64,000 bases of DNA. It comes from Foliamicus sp963666765. GTDB taxonomy: Bacteria > Pseudomonadota > Gammaproteobacteria > Steroidobacterales > Foliamicaceae. The translations under genes and the position numbers were made by a program. Below the pieces are notes generated by a model. It was not told the origin of the DNA. It searched no databases and saw only the letters and a list, made by a program, of their open reading frames with translations. The stretch covers positions 2,728,001 through 2,792,000 of the forward strand of contig OY762933.1 of NCBI GenBank assembly GCA_963666765.1, in the 5' to 3' direction. Positions 36,245-45,068 of the stretch are shown here, one piece after another; the stretch's first letter is position 1, and each line of letters opens with the position of its first letter.

Positions 36245-37465
36245 TTACGCGGCGGCGATGATGCGCTCCACCGCGCGCGTGAGCACCTTCAGCCCCAGCA
36301 CGATGTCCTCTTCGCGCGTGTCTTCGGAGATGTCGTGGCTGCGGCCGCCGATGCTCGGCACGAACATCATCGCGGAGGGAATCAAAGGCGCGAGCATCGT
36401 GGCGTCGTGCCCGGCGCCGCTGGGCATTCGCAGGCTCGATGCGCCCAGGTCGCCGGCGGCCTGTTCCAGGTGGCCCAGCATGGACTCGTCCATGGGATTG
36501 GGGAGGATGCTGGCGCCGGCGACGACTTCCGCCGAAACGCGATGCCGCTTCGCCACGCGCCCTGCGCTTTCCTCGATGTATTGCCGAATGCGATCAAGCA
36601 CGGCTTCCGACGGATCGCGATACTCCACGCCCAGCCGGGCCCGCCGCGTCACCACGTTGTAGGCGCCCGGGTCCATCGCCGCGATCCCCAGGTTCCATAC
36701 GGTCCGGTCGCTGCCCTCTTCACGGCAGAAGCGCGCGAAGTCGTCGGCAAAGGCATATAGCGTCGCAGCCGCGTCCCGGCGCAGTCCCATCGGCGTCGTT
36801 CCCGCGTGGTCGGCCTGGCCGGTGAAGATGACTTCACAGCGGGCCACGCCCACGATGTCGGTCACCAGTCCGATTTTTCTGCCGGCCGTCTCCAGCACCG
36901 GGCCCTGTTCGATGTGCGCCTCCAGGTAGGCCGCGTGCCGCCCCGGCTCGCAGCGCAACAGCTCGCGCCCCGCGTAGCCGGCCGCCCGTAACGCGCCATT
37001 CAGGCTTTCGCCCCGTTCGTCGGTGAGTTTGCCGATGTCCGGCTCCGTCATTCTGCCGGTGAACGCGGCGCTGCCCAGTAAACCGGCGAAACGTCCTTCC
37101 TCGTCGATAAAGGAAATCACCTCGACGCCCAGGTCGTCCGATCGGCCGCTTTCGACGAATGCACGGGCGATCTCCAGACCGAAGATCACCCCCATCGAAC
37201 CGTCCAGCCATCCGCCCTTGGGCACCGAGTCGGTGTGCGAACCGATCAGTATGTGACCGCGGCTGCCGGGAGTCCGACCGGCCAGGCTGCCGATTCCGTC
37301 AATTTCCGCTTCCAGCCCGGCGGAGCGCATTCGCTCAAGCAGCCAGTCGCGCGAGGCCAGGTCTTCGGGCGTGAGCGAGCGCCGGTTGACGCCGGTGCCA
37401 AGCTTGCCGAATTCCGCCAGCGCCCGGAGGTCCTCCAGCATTCGCTGCGGTTGGATCGGCAGCAC
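36245..37465 (-). CDS. M20 Zn-dependent amidohydrolase (hydantoinase/carbamoylase, AllC-like)
   Basis: A 406-aa metallo-hydrolase. Ligand segments in order: GSHTDSVPKGGWLDGSMGV (His, Asp), FIDEEGRFAGLLGS (Glu pair), EAHIEQGPVLE (His) and GGRSHDISEDT (C-terminal His). The family splits N-carbamoyl-amino acids, allantoate or ureidoglycolate-like compounds. As the promoter-distal gene of the minus-strand block, it may serve the same catabolic route as the SDR and AcuI-like enzymes upstream, but no substrate can be named. Confidence 0.88.
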   Translation of the reverse strand: MLPIQPQRMLEDLRALAEFGKLGTGVNRRSLTPEDLASRDWLLERMRSAGLEAEIDGIGSLAGRTPGSRGHILIGSHTDSVPKGGWLDGSMGVIFGLEIARAFVESGRSDDLGVEVISFIDEEGRFAGLLGSAAFTGRMTEPDIGKLTDERGESLNGALRAAGYAGRELLRCEPGRHAAYLEAHIEQGPVLETAGRKIGLVTDIVGVARCEVIFTGQADHAGTTPMGLRRDAAATLYAFADDFARFCREEGSDRTVWNLGIAAMDPGAYNVVTRRARLGVEYRDPSEAVLDRIRQYIEESAGRVAKRHRVSAEVVAGASILPNPMDESMLGHLEQAAGDLGASSLRMPSGAGHDATMLAPLIPSAMMFVPSIGGRSHDISEDTREEDIVLGLKVLTRAVERIIAAA

Positions 37466-37496
37466 CGCGCCACCTCCCGTCAGGGGAAGAGTTGTG

Positions 37497-38018
37497 CTAT
37501 TTCTTGCGTTTCAGTTCGATCGTTACGTGGTTTTCTTCGCTGACCTTACCGTCCTGCATGCTCCACCAGCGGGTGGTCAAACGATCGTCGCCGCGGAAAA
37601 TATATTCCGCCTGGTGCATGTGTTCGGATTCGGGCGAAGCCAGGTTGGTGACGCTCTCAAACCGCAACTCCAGGCGGTTTTCGTCATCCGTGGCGATCAC
37701 TTCCATGCGCGGCTGGTTGCCGGCGGCGCAGTAGTGAGTCATCAGCACCCGGTTGCCGTCGGCGTGGTACATGTTGACCATTTCGTATCCGTCGGGACTG
37801 CCGGGCGCCATCACCTCCACCAGGGCGGAACCGCCCGCCGTGAGCCGGAAGGTGGAGCCGATCATGCCGGTCTCCGCGCCGTTCTCATCCAGCATGATCC
37901 AGTCGCCCTGCAGCGTCGCGAGTCTGTCCATCACGCTCTCGTCATCCGCCACGGCGTTTCCGCCCGCCAGCAATAGCGCCAGCAGCGCCGCGCCGCAAAT
38001 TTCAGTTCTGTTCTTCAT
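37497..38018 (-). CDS. Exported lipocalin-like hypothetical protein
   Basis: A 173-aa protein with signal peptide (ALLALLLAGGNAVA) and then an LATLQGDWIMLDENG start, alternating strands and a final ENHVTIELKRK strand, compatible with a small beta-barrel (DUF1579/lipocalin-like). GSTFRLTAGGSALVEVMAPG and NMYHADGNRVLMTHYCAAG resemble domains often found next to catabolic enzymes. No function is recognised. AGAGGACACC precedes the ATG. Confidence 0.7.
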   Translation of the reverse strand: MKNRTEICGAALLALLLAGGNAVADDESVMDRLATLQGDWIMLDENGAETGMIGSTFRLTAGGSALVEVMAPGSPDGYEMVNMYHADGNRVLMTHYCAAGNQPRMEVIATDDENRLELRFESVTNLASPESEHMHQAEYIFRGDDRLTTRWWSMQDGKVSEENHVTIELKRKK

Positions 38019-38041
38019 GGTGTCCTCTCAGTGTTGACTGG

Positions 38042-38755
38042 TCAGTCCAGCAGCAGGCCGCCGGATATGTTGGTAATCGTTCCGGTCATGTGTCCGGCGT
38101 CGTCCGAGCACAGGAAATCCGTCATCGCCGCGCACTCTTCGGCGGTGCCGAGCCGGCCCAGCGGCGCCCGTTCGGCGAGAAGGGTGCGCCGCTCCGGCCC
38201 GAGCCGGTCGAGCATGGGGGTATCGATCGGACCGGGAGCGATGACGTTGACCCGTATGCCATCCGCCGCCCACTCGCGGGCGAGGTAGCGCACGACGCCG
38301 ATGATTCCGGCCTTGGCCGCGGTGTATGCGGGGCCGGACAATTCGTTGCCGCCGTTGATCGCATTGGTGGACGAATACATCAGCATGGCGCCGCCGGTCC
38401 GCTTCAGATGCGGATGCACGGCGCGGGCCAGCAGAAACGTGGAAGTGAGATTGACGTCCACCACCCGGTTCCAGTCCTCCAGCGACACGTCCACGAAAGG
38501 ACCTTCGCCGGTAATCCCCACGGTATGCACCACCCAGCGCGGCGGTCCCAGTTCCTCGGCGCATTGCGCAACGGCGCCTGCGACCTGCTCTTCGTCGGTC
38601 GCTTCAGCCGGCAGCGCCAGCCCCGCCGGCGCCTCTTGTCCCGGCAGCACCATCGCGCCGACCCTCAGGCCGCGCTCCACGAATCGATGAGCTACGGCGG
38701 AGCCGATACCTCCCGCCGCCCCCGTAACCAGCGCACATTCCGCCTTGCTCGTCAC
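38042..38755 (-). CDS. Short-chain dehydrogenase/reductase
   Basis: A 237-aa classical SDR. Cofactor motif TGAAGGIG, the catalytic Ser in YSSTNAINGG, Tyr-Lys in YTAAKAG, and IAPGPIDTP downstream. It resembles FabG-like reductases. Its start overlaps the stop of the PqqC-like gene by 4 bp, so both are co-translated. The substrate is unknown. Confidence 0.88.
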   Translation of the reverse strand: MTSKAECALVTGAAGGIGSAVAHRFVERGLRVGAMVLPGQEAPAGLALPAEATDEEQVAGAVAQCAEELGPPRWVVHTVGITGEGPFVDVSLEDWNRVVDVNLTSTFLLARAVHPHLKRTGGAMLMYSSTNAINGGNELSGPAYTAAKAGIIGVVRYLAREWAADGIRVNVIAPGPIDTPMLDRLGPERRTLLAERAPLGRLGTAEECAAMTDFLCSDDAGHMTGTITNISGGLLLD

Positions 38756-39459
38756 GCGGCCTTGGGAACCACCAGCGCAGCCTGTATCCCGTCCAGCATG
38801 CTCCAGCGCAGGGAGGCCGAAGCCCGAACCGCCGCGATGGCGCGCTCCTGCAGCGCCTCGGTGGTGGCGTAGCGGTCGGTCAGCTCAAGCCCGATGTGGG
38901 CGTGCTCCTCGTCCCCCTCGATGTGCACGTGAAAGAACTCCATGTCCTCTTCGCTGAAGCCCATCTTGCGCATTGCGTTCACATAGGCCGGATAAAGAGT
39001 GGGCAGCTGCCCCTCCAGCGCGACCATGATGCCGGCGGCCGACTCCGCCAGGTGGCGAATCGTGGACAACTCCCAGATCCAGGCGCGCATCGCCCGCGTT
39101 GTCGGAAGGATTTCGTCGCGCAGGTCCGCATTGACCACCTCGTCGCGGGAAAGGCCGCAGGCCTCGGCGAACCTGACCAGCAGGTCCGGATGCCGTTTCT
39201 CCGGCGTATCCGGCATTTCCTCGCCCAGAAGGTTCTCCAGCAGGTGCTGGCGGGCGTCCAGGTCCGGGAGGCGGGCATAGAGCGCGGCGAACTGCTGCGG
39301 GATCGGTGCGATGTAGTAATAGTGCTGCACCGCGTAACGTCCCAGTTGCTCCCGGGACAGCGCGCCTTGCGCCCACATCCGGCTGAACGGGTGGCCGCCG
39401 CCGTGACGTGGCTTGCGGGCCGCTTCCAGTGCGTCGAAGAATTCTTGTTTATTCAGCAT
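38752..39459 (-). CDS. PqqC/TenA-like haem-oxygenase-fold protein
   Basis: A 235-aa all-helical protein of the PqqC/TenA/HDO superfamily. HPFSRMWAQGALSREQLGRY and HYYYIAPIPQQFAALYARL open it; LLGEEM and the later FHVHIEGDEEHAHIGL supply Glu/His residues suited to a di-iron or cofactor site. No other pqq genes are present, so PQQ synthesis is unlikely. Its partners are two SDRs and an AcuI-like reductase. The ATG is 15 bp from the downstream end of the second SDR gene. Confidence 0.8.
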   Translation of the reverse strand: MLNKQEFFDALEAARKPRHGGGHPFSRMWAQGALSREQLGRYAVQHYYYIAPIPQQFAALYARLPDLDARQHLLENLLGEEMPDTPEKRHPDLLVRFAEACGLSRDEVVNADLRDEILPTTRAMRAWIWELSTIRHLAESAAGIMVALEGQLPTLYPAYVNAMRKMGFSEEDMEFFHVHIEGDEEHAHIGLELTDRYATTEALQERAIAAVRASASLRWSMLDGIQAALVVPKAA

Positions 39460-39474
39460 GTGATCGTTGTCTCC

Positions 39475-40314
39475 CTAGTGCATTTCCTCGCCGCCGGTCA
39501 CGTTCAGCGAGTCGCCGTTGATGTAAACAGCCTGATCGGAACACAAAAACGCGACGGCATTGGCGGTATCGGTGACTCTTCCTTCACGGCGCATGGGATT
39601 ACGCGTGCGGATATTGTCGATGTATTGCTCCAGCGTCAGCCCGAAGTGATTGGAAAAATAATCGTTCTGGGTGGCGCCCAGCCCGGTAGTGACGTGATTC
39701 GGGCATACGGAATTGACCGTGATTCCGTGCGGGCCCAGTTCCAGGGCGCAGGTTCGGGTCAGGCCGACAAGGCCATGCTTGGACGCCGTGTAGGCGGCCA
39801 TGTGAGGGAAACTGGACTTGGCAGCCTGGCTTGCAATGTTGATCACGCGCCCGCCCTCGCCCTGGCTGATCATCTGGCGCGCGGCGTGCTTGGTGCACAG
39901 GAAGGGCCCCTTGAGGTTCACGTCCAGTACCGCGTCCCACTTGTCTTCCGACAGTTCGGTGCAGGCGGCGATCAGGTATCCGATGCCGGCGTTGTTGACC
40001 AGGATGTCCAGGCGGCCGAAGCGCTCCACGGCGTTCGCCACCGCCGCCTCGACCTGGGCCTCGACGCGCACGTCAAGCGGGAAAGCTGCGGCGACGCCGC
40101 CGTGGTCTCGAATGCCCTGCACCACGGTCCGCATCGAGTCCGTAGCTCCAATGTGATGATCGGGCATGTGTTCGCCCGGCGATTCGCCCAGGTCCGTGAT
40201 CAGCACGCTGGCGCCGCACTCGGCCAGCTTTGAAGCGATGCCTTCGCCCAGGCCGCGCGCCCGCCCGGCGCCGGTAACGAGCGCGACCTTGCCGCTTAAG
40301 TCGTAGTTTTTCAT
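39475..40314 (-). CDS. Short-chain dehydrogenase/reductase
   Basis: A 279-aa SDR with cofactor motif TGAGRARGLGEG, VNNAGIGYL, catalytic Ser in NIASQAAKSS and Tyr-Lys in YTASKHGLVG. The Asp in LITDLGE after the second strand suggests NAD(H) preference. It is longer than the other SDR in this block and has insertions in the substrate loop (GLGATQNDYFSNHFGLT). Confidence 0.88.
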   Translation of the reverse strand: MKNYDLSGKVALVTGAGRARGLGEGIASKLAECGASVLITDLGESPGEHMPDHHIGATDSMRTVVQGIRDHGGVAAAFPLDVRVEAQVEAAVANAVERFGRLDILVNNAGIGYLIAACTELSEDKWDAVLDVNLKGPFLCTKHAARQMISQGEGGRVINIASQAAKSSFPHMAAYTASKHGLVGLTRTCALELGPHGITVNSVCPNHVTTGLGATQNDYFSNHFGLTLEQYIDNIRTRNPMRREGRVTDTANAVAFLCSDQAVYINGDSLNVTGGEEMH

Positions 40315-40353
40315 GGGGTCGATTTTATCAGCAGGGAGTTGCCGGCCGTGCTG

Positions 40354-41346
40354 TCAGGCGTTGACATCAATGACCACGCGGCCGGAAATCTTCCCGTCCA
40401 GAATGTCGATCGCCAGTGAGGGCAGCATCGACATTGGCGCGACCCGGGAAATGCCTGCGAGCCGCTCTGGATCAATGAGTTCCGCCAGCGCGCCCCAGGC
40501 GCGCCGGCGCCGTTCCTGCGGGGCCATTACCGAGTCGATTCCATGCAGGGTCACACCTCGCAGGATGAACGGCATGACGGTGCTCGCCAGCTTGAATCCT
40601 CCGGCCAGGCCCACCGCCGCCACCAGGCCGCCGCGGCGGGTCTGCGCCAGTGCGGTGGCCAGCGTCGGCCCGCCGACGGCATCCACCACCGCCGCCCAGG
40701 TTTCCGATTCCAGAGGCCGTGACTCGCGGGCCAGTTCATCGCGCGAAATCGTTTCTGCCGCGTCCAGCGACTTCAGAAAAGCTGCGCCTTCAGCCTTGCC
40801 GCTTGCGCCGGTCACGCGGTATCCCAGGCGGGACAGCAGCATGACCGATACGGCGCCCACGCCGCCGGTGGCCCCGGTCACCAGCGCCGGGCCGTCATCG
40901 GGCGTGATTCCGGCGTCCTGTATGGCGTGAACAGCCAGCATGGCCGTATAGCCTGCGGTTCCAAGCATCATGGCCTGTTCGGCAGAAAAGGCTTCCGGAA
41001 TGGGGACCAGCCAGCCAGCTTTGAGGCGCTGCTGCTGTGCATAGCCGCCCCAGTGTTTCTCCGATAGTTCATAGCCGTTCACAAGCACACGGTCGCCGGC
41101 TGCAAAGCGAGCGTCACGCGATTCCAGCACCTCGCCTGCCAGATCGATGCCGCACACCATCGGCAGGCGCCGGCAAATCCGCCCGCGACCGCTCACCGCC
41201 AGCCCGTCCTTGTAATTCAGGGTGGAATGGCTGATCCGAACGAGTACATCCTCGTCCGGCAGCTCTGCCACGGCCAGCCGCTCCAACCGGCCGCTGACCT
41301 TCCCGTCCCGCTCCCGCGCCACGATGGCGTTAATCGTCTCGTTCAA
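40354..41346 (-). CDS. YhdH/AcuI-type zinc-free alcohol dehydrogenase (acrylyl-CoA reductase-like)
   Basis: A 330-aa MDR. LNYKDGLAVSGRGRICRRLP and VCGIDLAGEVLES are YhdH/AcuI-specific, GATGGVGAVSV binds NADPH, and the zinc cysteines of ADHs are absent. AcuI reduces acryloyl-CoA in propionate and DMSP routes; whether this copy does so is inference. It is the first gene of the minus-strand block reaching 36.2 kb and is separated from the TA module by 23 bp. Confidence 0.87.
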   Translation of the reverse strand: MNETINAIVARERDGKVSGRLERLAVAELPDEDVLVRISHSTLNYKDGLAVSGRGRICRRLPMVCGIDLAGEVLESRDARFAAGDRVLVNGYELSEKHWGGYAQQQRLKAGWLVPIPEAFSAEQAMMLGTAGYTAMLAVHAIQDAGITPDDGPALVTGATGGVGAVSVMLLSRLGYRVTGASGKAEGAAFLKSLDAAETISRDELARESRPLESETWAAVVDAVGGPTLATALAQTRRGGLVAAVGLAGGFKLASTVMPFILRGVTLHGIDSVMAPQERRRRAWGALAELIDPERLAGISRVAPMSMLPSLAIDILDGKISGRVVIDVNA

Positions 41347-41369
41347 TTGCCTGCCTCCTCAACACGATT

Positions 41370-41771
41370 TCAGATGGAGGCCGCCACACCCTCGGCGACA
41401 GCCGCCCTGTTCAGACGCCGGTCCAGGCTTATGAGTGGACAGCCTTCACGAATGGCAAGCGCCAGATAGCTGGAGTCATAGGCGGTCAGGCCGTGGCGGC
41501 GCGCCAACTCGAAGATGTCGCGATCAACTGCGTCGCCCGGACAACGAACAGGAAGCCGGCGCAGCCGCGCAAGAGAGCTCTCGGCGTGACTCGGCGTAAT
41601 GCGGCCCCGGCGTTCGGCCGACAACAAGAGGTTTCTCAGCTCATCCCAAAACACCGTCGGGACCACAGCGGCTTCCGCCGCCAGGCGGTCCAGAGCGCGC
41701 TCGGCCACCTGCGCCTCTTCGTCAGGCAATATCCAGGCGGCGGCGACGGAGGCATCAGGCACGAATGCCAT
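41370..41771 (-). CDS. PIN-domain toxin (VapC-like)
   Basis: A 133-aa PIN RNase. Acidic residues: Asp in MAFVPDASVAAAWIL, Glu in VFWDELRN, and Asp in HGLTAYDSSYLALA. It is translated from ATG 41771, which shares a base with the stop of the antitoxin (TGATG). Such toxins cleave tRNA or rRNA when unneutralised. Partnered with a Phd-type antitoxin rather than a VapB-type one. Confidence 0.85.
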   Translation of the reverse strand: MAFVPDASVAAAWILPDEEAQVAERALDRLAAEAAVVPTVFWDELRNLLLSAERRGRITPSHAESSLARLRRLPVRCPGDAVDRDIFELARRHGLTAYDSSYLALAIREGCPLISLDRRLNRAAVAEGVAASI

Positions 41772-42013
41772 CAGCGCGAATGTCCCTCATGTCGCCAGGC
41801 CAGGATTTCGCGAGTGGTGACGGATCGCTGTTTTGCCCGCTCCCGCCGCAGCGTCTCGCACAATTCGGCCTGCTCTTGCGCCTTGTCAATCCGTGTCAGG
41901 TGAGCAACCGGCGTGGAACCCCGGCAGATAACCAGATCCTCGCCTGCTTCCACCCGGGCCAATAGCGCAGAGAGATGCGTCTTTGCCTCACCAATCTTTA
42001 CGTGCCGCGTCAT
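41771..42013 (-). CDS. Phd/YefM-type antitoxin
   Basis: An 80-aa antitoxin. KIGEAKTHLSALLARVEAGE and LVICRGSTPVAHLTRID are the DNA-binding Phd/YefM fold; the C-terminal basic helix would bind the PIN toxin. It precedes the toxin and probably autoregulates through the direct repeats just upstream (42071-42104). Confidence 0.87.
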   Translation of the reverse strand: MTRHVKIGEAKTHLSALLARVEAGEDLVICRGSTPVAHLTRIDKAQEQAELCETLRRERAKQRSVTTREILAWRHEGHSR

Positions 42014-42070
42014 GTTCCCGTACTCACTAGCCGGTCAGAATAGACTCAGCCCTCTACTTGGTCAAGTGGT

Positions 42071-42104
42071 TGGTTCGATTTGGTTCGATTTTGTTGGTTC
42101 GATT
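42071..42104. repeat. Three TGGTTCGATT direct repeats upstream of the antitoxin
   Basis: TGGTTCGATT occurs at 42071-42080, 42081-42090 and 42095-42104. The array lies 58 bp upstream of the Phd antitoxin start and in the only gene-free space between the two TA modules, so it is a candidate operator. Confidence 0.55.
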
Positions 42105-42123
42105 CACGCATGCAATATGCGAA

Positions 42124-42546
42124 TCAGTCAGCGAATGGGTTTTTGATCACAAGCTGTTCTATGATCTGTCCGTGCTGCATGTCCTCGCTGAACAGGTTGC
42201 GGCAACCGGCTTCCAGCGCGGCCGCTACGATCAGCGAGTCGTAAAAAGCGAATTGATAAAGGGCCTGGATGTGCAGGCCCCGCCGATACAACTCCCGACT
42301 GGGATTCACCTTCCATAGCGGGACCAGCGTTCCGGTCAGGAAAACGCCCGCCTGCTCAGGCGTTGCGGGAACCGGCAGTTTGCGGGTAATGGTGTTCAGT
42401 GTTTCCTGTACCACCTGAAAACTGATGATGGCGCTCCCGCTTCTTAACGCGCTGTGAACCAGTTGCCGGGCGATGCCGCTCTTGCGGTCGTCGGTCTCGT
42501 CAAGGGTGTAAATGAGAATATTGGTGTCAAGGAAGTCAACGCTCAT
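42124..42546 (-). CDS. PIN-domain toxin (VapC-like)
   Basis: A 140-aa PIN protein. MSVDFLDTNILIYTLDE has the first Asp, FQVVQETLNTI the Glu, FAFYDSLIVAAALEAGC and LFSEDMQHG the remaining acids. It overlaps the upstream antitoxin by 11 bp and is a second, unrelated TA module next to the first. Confidence 0.85.
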   Translation of the reverse strand: MSVDFLDTNILIYTLDETDDRKSGIARQLVHSALRSGSAIISFQVVQETLNTITRKLPVPATPEQAGVFLTGTLVPLWKVNPSRELYRRGLHIQALYQFAFYDSLIVAAALEAGCRNLFSEDMQHGQIIEQLVIKNPFAD

Positions 42547-42760
42547 TCATTTCATCCCTGGTGAATTTCCGGCCACCCGTACGCACCTGCTTTCTCAACT
42601 CCTCGATGAACGCCATCGCCTGGTCCGCCTGCCGCCGCCGCTGCACATAGTCTTCGAGCCAATCCCGGAACTTGGCGTTCAAGGTGGTGTGTTCAAGGAC
42701 GGCCTGCGCGCGGGCCGCCTCGATAAGACGCTCATCGGCGCTTAGAGTGATGTTCTTCAT
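42536..42760 (-). CDS. Ribbon-helix-helix-like antitoxin
   Basis: A 74-aa protein beginning MKNITLSADERLIEAARAQA, the pattern of RHH-type antitoxin N-termini, with a charged C-terminal half (DWLEDYVQRRRQADQAMAFI) for toxin binding. It is encoded directly before the PIN toxin and overlaps it. Confidence 0.8.
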   Translation of the reverse strand: MKNITLSADERLIEAARAQAVLEHTTLNAKFRDWLEDYVQRRRQADQAMAFIEELRKQVRTGGRKFTRDEMNER

Positions 42761-42845
42761 GCACGCACTCTAGCACAAGTATCGTGCACACAAAACCAGT
42801 GCAGCATGGTCGCTCCTGGTCGCCTGTATTTTGTATGGTTTGCGC

Positions 42846-43361
42846 TTAGCGGCGGGCGAAGGAGTTGGTTCGCACGGCCCAGGCGGTCAGGCCCAGAAGC
42901 GCAAGCAGGACCCAGCCGGGCATGGAGAGTCCCAGCAGCGACCAGTCGACTTCGGCGCATTCGCCCGAGGCGGTCAGGGCTTCGCGTACGGCGGTCACGA
43001 CGCCGAAGTTCTCCACGATGAAATCAAAACTTGCGCCGCAGGGCGGCACGGTCCCTTCGGGTTGGCTCTGTATCCAAAGATGGCGGACCGCCACGCCGCC
43101 GCCGGCCAGTCCGATCGCGCCGCACAGCAACGAATAGACATGGCGAAACCAGCCGGCCGGCCGATGCAGGGCCGCAAGCAGAAATGCCAGGCCCATCCCG
43201 ACGACGGCGAAGCGTTGCAGGAGGCAAAGCGGGCAGGGCGCGTAGCCCTGAACGTGTTCGGCAAAGAGCGCGTAGCCGAACAGGAGGAAACAGGCGCTCG
43301 CGCCCAGGAGGTTAAGAGGGCGGGCGCCGGCGTTCAGCACATTGGTGATTAGTGACTTCAT
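42846..43361 (-). CDS. dsbB: Disulphide bond formation protein B
   Basis: A 171-aa four-helix membrane protein that reoxidises DsbA and passes electrons to quinones. Redox pairs are Cys43/Cys46 (APCPLCLLQR) and Cys108/Cys135 (VPPCGAS, GECAEVDW). The start is MKSLITNVLN at 43361; an upstream in-frame ATG at 43403 is less likely. No dsbA is adjacent. Confidence 0.92.
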   Translation of the reverse strand: MKSLITNVLNAGARPLNLLGASACFLLFGYALFAEHVQGYAPCPLCLLQRFAVVGMGLAFLLAALHRPAGWFRHVYSLLCGAIGLAGGGVAVRHLWIQSQPEGTVPPCGASFDFIVENFGVVTAVREALTASGECAEVDWSLLGLSMPGWVLLALLGLTAWAVRTNSFARR

Positions 43362-43425
43362 GTGAGTGGTATTGCCGTTGGGGGTTTGCGACGCGTCTTG
43401 CACGCGGCTCGCGTGAGGAACTTCA

Positions 43426-43474
43426 GGGAGCGAAGGCGTTTCGCCTTCGCTGAGGATGGGACGCCCTCGCTCCC
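43426..43474. repeat. Compound palindromic repeat (GAGGGCG/CGCCCTC family)
   Basis: GGGAGCGAAGGCG, TTT and CGCCTTCGC form one hairpin, and the following GGGACGCCCTCGCTCCC can pair back to the first arm. It lies between dsbB and the end of iorB, and is the longest member of the family seen here. Confidence 0.6.
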
Positions 43475-43481
43475 AAGGCGT

Positions 43482-45068
43482 TCAAGTTGCGTTTTGGGGA
43501 GCATCGCCTGGGTGATTCTCGCACAATCGAGCCAGGGCGGCTGCGAATTCTCCGCCCTCTTCATCCGCCAGCGCCGCGGCGCGCAGTTCGCGCACGGCGC
43601 TTGCGGGATCGGCGCCGCGCTTAAGCGCAGGCAGGGTCTCGGCGATGGCCCGGTAGCGGCTCAGGCCCCGCTCGAATGTCTCGCCGTAGCCCTTGACCAG
43701 TTGCTGGCAGGCCGCCATTTCCACGGCAAGCCCGTAGTCCCGCGGGGCCAGTTCCGCCAGCAGGTCCAGCCATTCGCGAATGCGCGCGTCCTCCTCGCGG
43801 TGTCGCAGGGAGCTGAGACGCCAGACGCGCGTGCGCGCCATCGCGCGCATCAGGAGGTAGCCCCGGAAGCGGTCGGTGGAAATCTTCCTGCCGCCGGTGA
43901 AGGCCTGCAGAATCCGGCGGGTAAGGCTCCATTTCATCAGCGGAGCTCCCAGCCAGGTGGGCAGGCTGCCGCAGATTTCCTCCACCCGCGGGCTCAGGTA
44001 GTCCACGATCCGCATGAGCTCGCCACCGCTGCCGCCGCCACCGCTGACTTCCGCGCGCACGCGGGCGAAGCGGGCGGCGCGCGTCTTGAGGTCTGCGACC
44101 CGCGCGGTATCTTCGTAACTCATCCACAGCGCCAGGCCGCGGGCGGTTTCGCCGAGCAAGGTGTGCTGGCGGGCCGCGCTGTCCTGCTCGAGGATGGGCA
44201 GCAGGCGGTCAAGGTAAAGGCCCGCGTACGCGTGGTTCTGGTAATCCACCAGCCGATGCACGCCGATCCCCAGGACATTTGCGCAGGTGCTCGGAAACTC
44301 GCTGGATATCCGCGCCATGAGCGCCTTTGCACGCGGGTTTTGCGGCGCGGGAACCGGATCGAATGCCTCGCCGGAGGCGATTTCCGCCGGGGCCGGCGCG
44401 GACTGTGAAGACGGGTCGGCGGCGGTCGCCGCGGCGCGCGCCCTGCCGGCCTCGAAGGCCGCCAGGTTGCGCTCCAGGGCCCTGCCGCTCGCCCGTATCG
44501 CCTGCTCGCAGGCTTCGCCGGAAAAGGGCAGGGCGCCGGACCCTGCCAGGGCGCCCAGCACAACCGAACTGATCACGCTGCGGTGCTCACGGGCCAGGGC
44601 TTCCATGTCCAGAGCCACCAGGCGCCTGGCTGTGGCGCGGGCCACCTGCAGGACGGTTTCGCTGTCGGCCAGCCCGTCGCCGAGCGCCGATTTCTCGCCG
44701 ATGGTGAATACCCGGTGGGTGGACGCCACCAGGGTGGTGCGGTCGCGCGTTACCAGTCCGCGCTGCATAGCGCGCCCGGCTTCCATCAGTTCCGACGCGA
44801 CTACCAGGTCCACGTCGCCCGGCTGCGGCATCAGTGCAAGCACCGGGTCCGCGCCGGCTGCCTCCGCGCCCGCCCGCGGAAAGAACTCCAGGTAGTAAAG
44901 CGTGGCGCCGGTGCGCTGGGCGACTCCCGGGACCGATGTGGCCTGCGCGATGAAGCCGCTGGCCTCGGCCGCGTTCAACAGCCACTGGGTCAACACGCCC
45001 CCGCCCTGGCCGCCCAGAGCGGCGATCGCCAGCTTGAAAACGCGCGGCTGCGTCTCTCCTTCTACCAC
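43482..45068 (-). CDS. iorB: Indolepyruvate oxidoreductase, beta-type subunit with long C-terminal extension
   Basis: A 528-aa protein starting at a GTG (45068) that overlaps the iorA stop by 7 bp. The N-terminal ~190 residues are the gamma/beta KOR domain: ALGGQGGGVLTQWLLNAAE and RTGATLYYLEFFP. About 330 more residues follow without a match I can name with certainty, resembling the extended IorB-family subunits of Proteobacteria. With IorA it oxidatively decarboxylates indolepyruvate and other aryl pyruvates, in aromatic amino acid degradation. Confidence 0.85.
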   Translation of the reverse strand: MVEGETQPRVFKLAIAALGGQGGGVLTQWLLNAAEASGFIAQATSVPGVAQRTGATLYYLEFFPRAGAEAAGADPVLALMPQPGDVDLVVASELMEAGRAMQRGLVTRDRTTLVASTHRVFTIGEKSALGDGLADSETVLQVARATARRLVALDMEALAREHRSVISSVVLGALAGSGALPFSGEACEQAIRASGRALERNLAAFEAGRARAAATAADPSSQSAPAPAEIASGEAFDPVPAPQNPRAKALMARISSEFPSTCANVLGIGVHRLVDYQNHAYAGLYLDRLLPILEQDSAARQHTLLGETARGLALWMSYEDTARVADLKTRAARFARVRAEVSGGGGSGGELMRIVDYLSPRVEEICGSLPTWLGAPLMKWSLTRRILQAFTGGRKISTDRFRGYLLMRAMARTRVWRLSSLRHREEDARIREWLDLLAELAPRDYGLAVEMAACQQLVKGYGETFERGLSRYRAIAETLPALKRGADPASAVRELRAAALADEEGGEFAAALARLCENHPGDAPQNAT

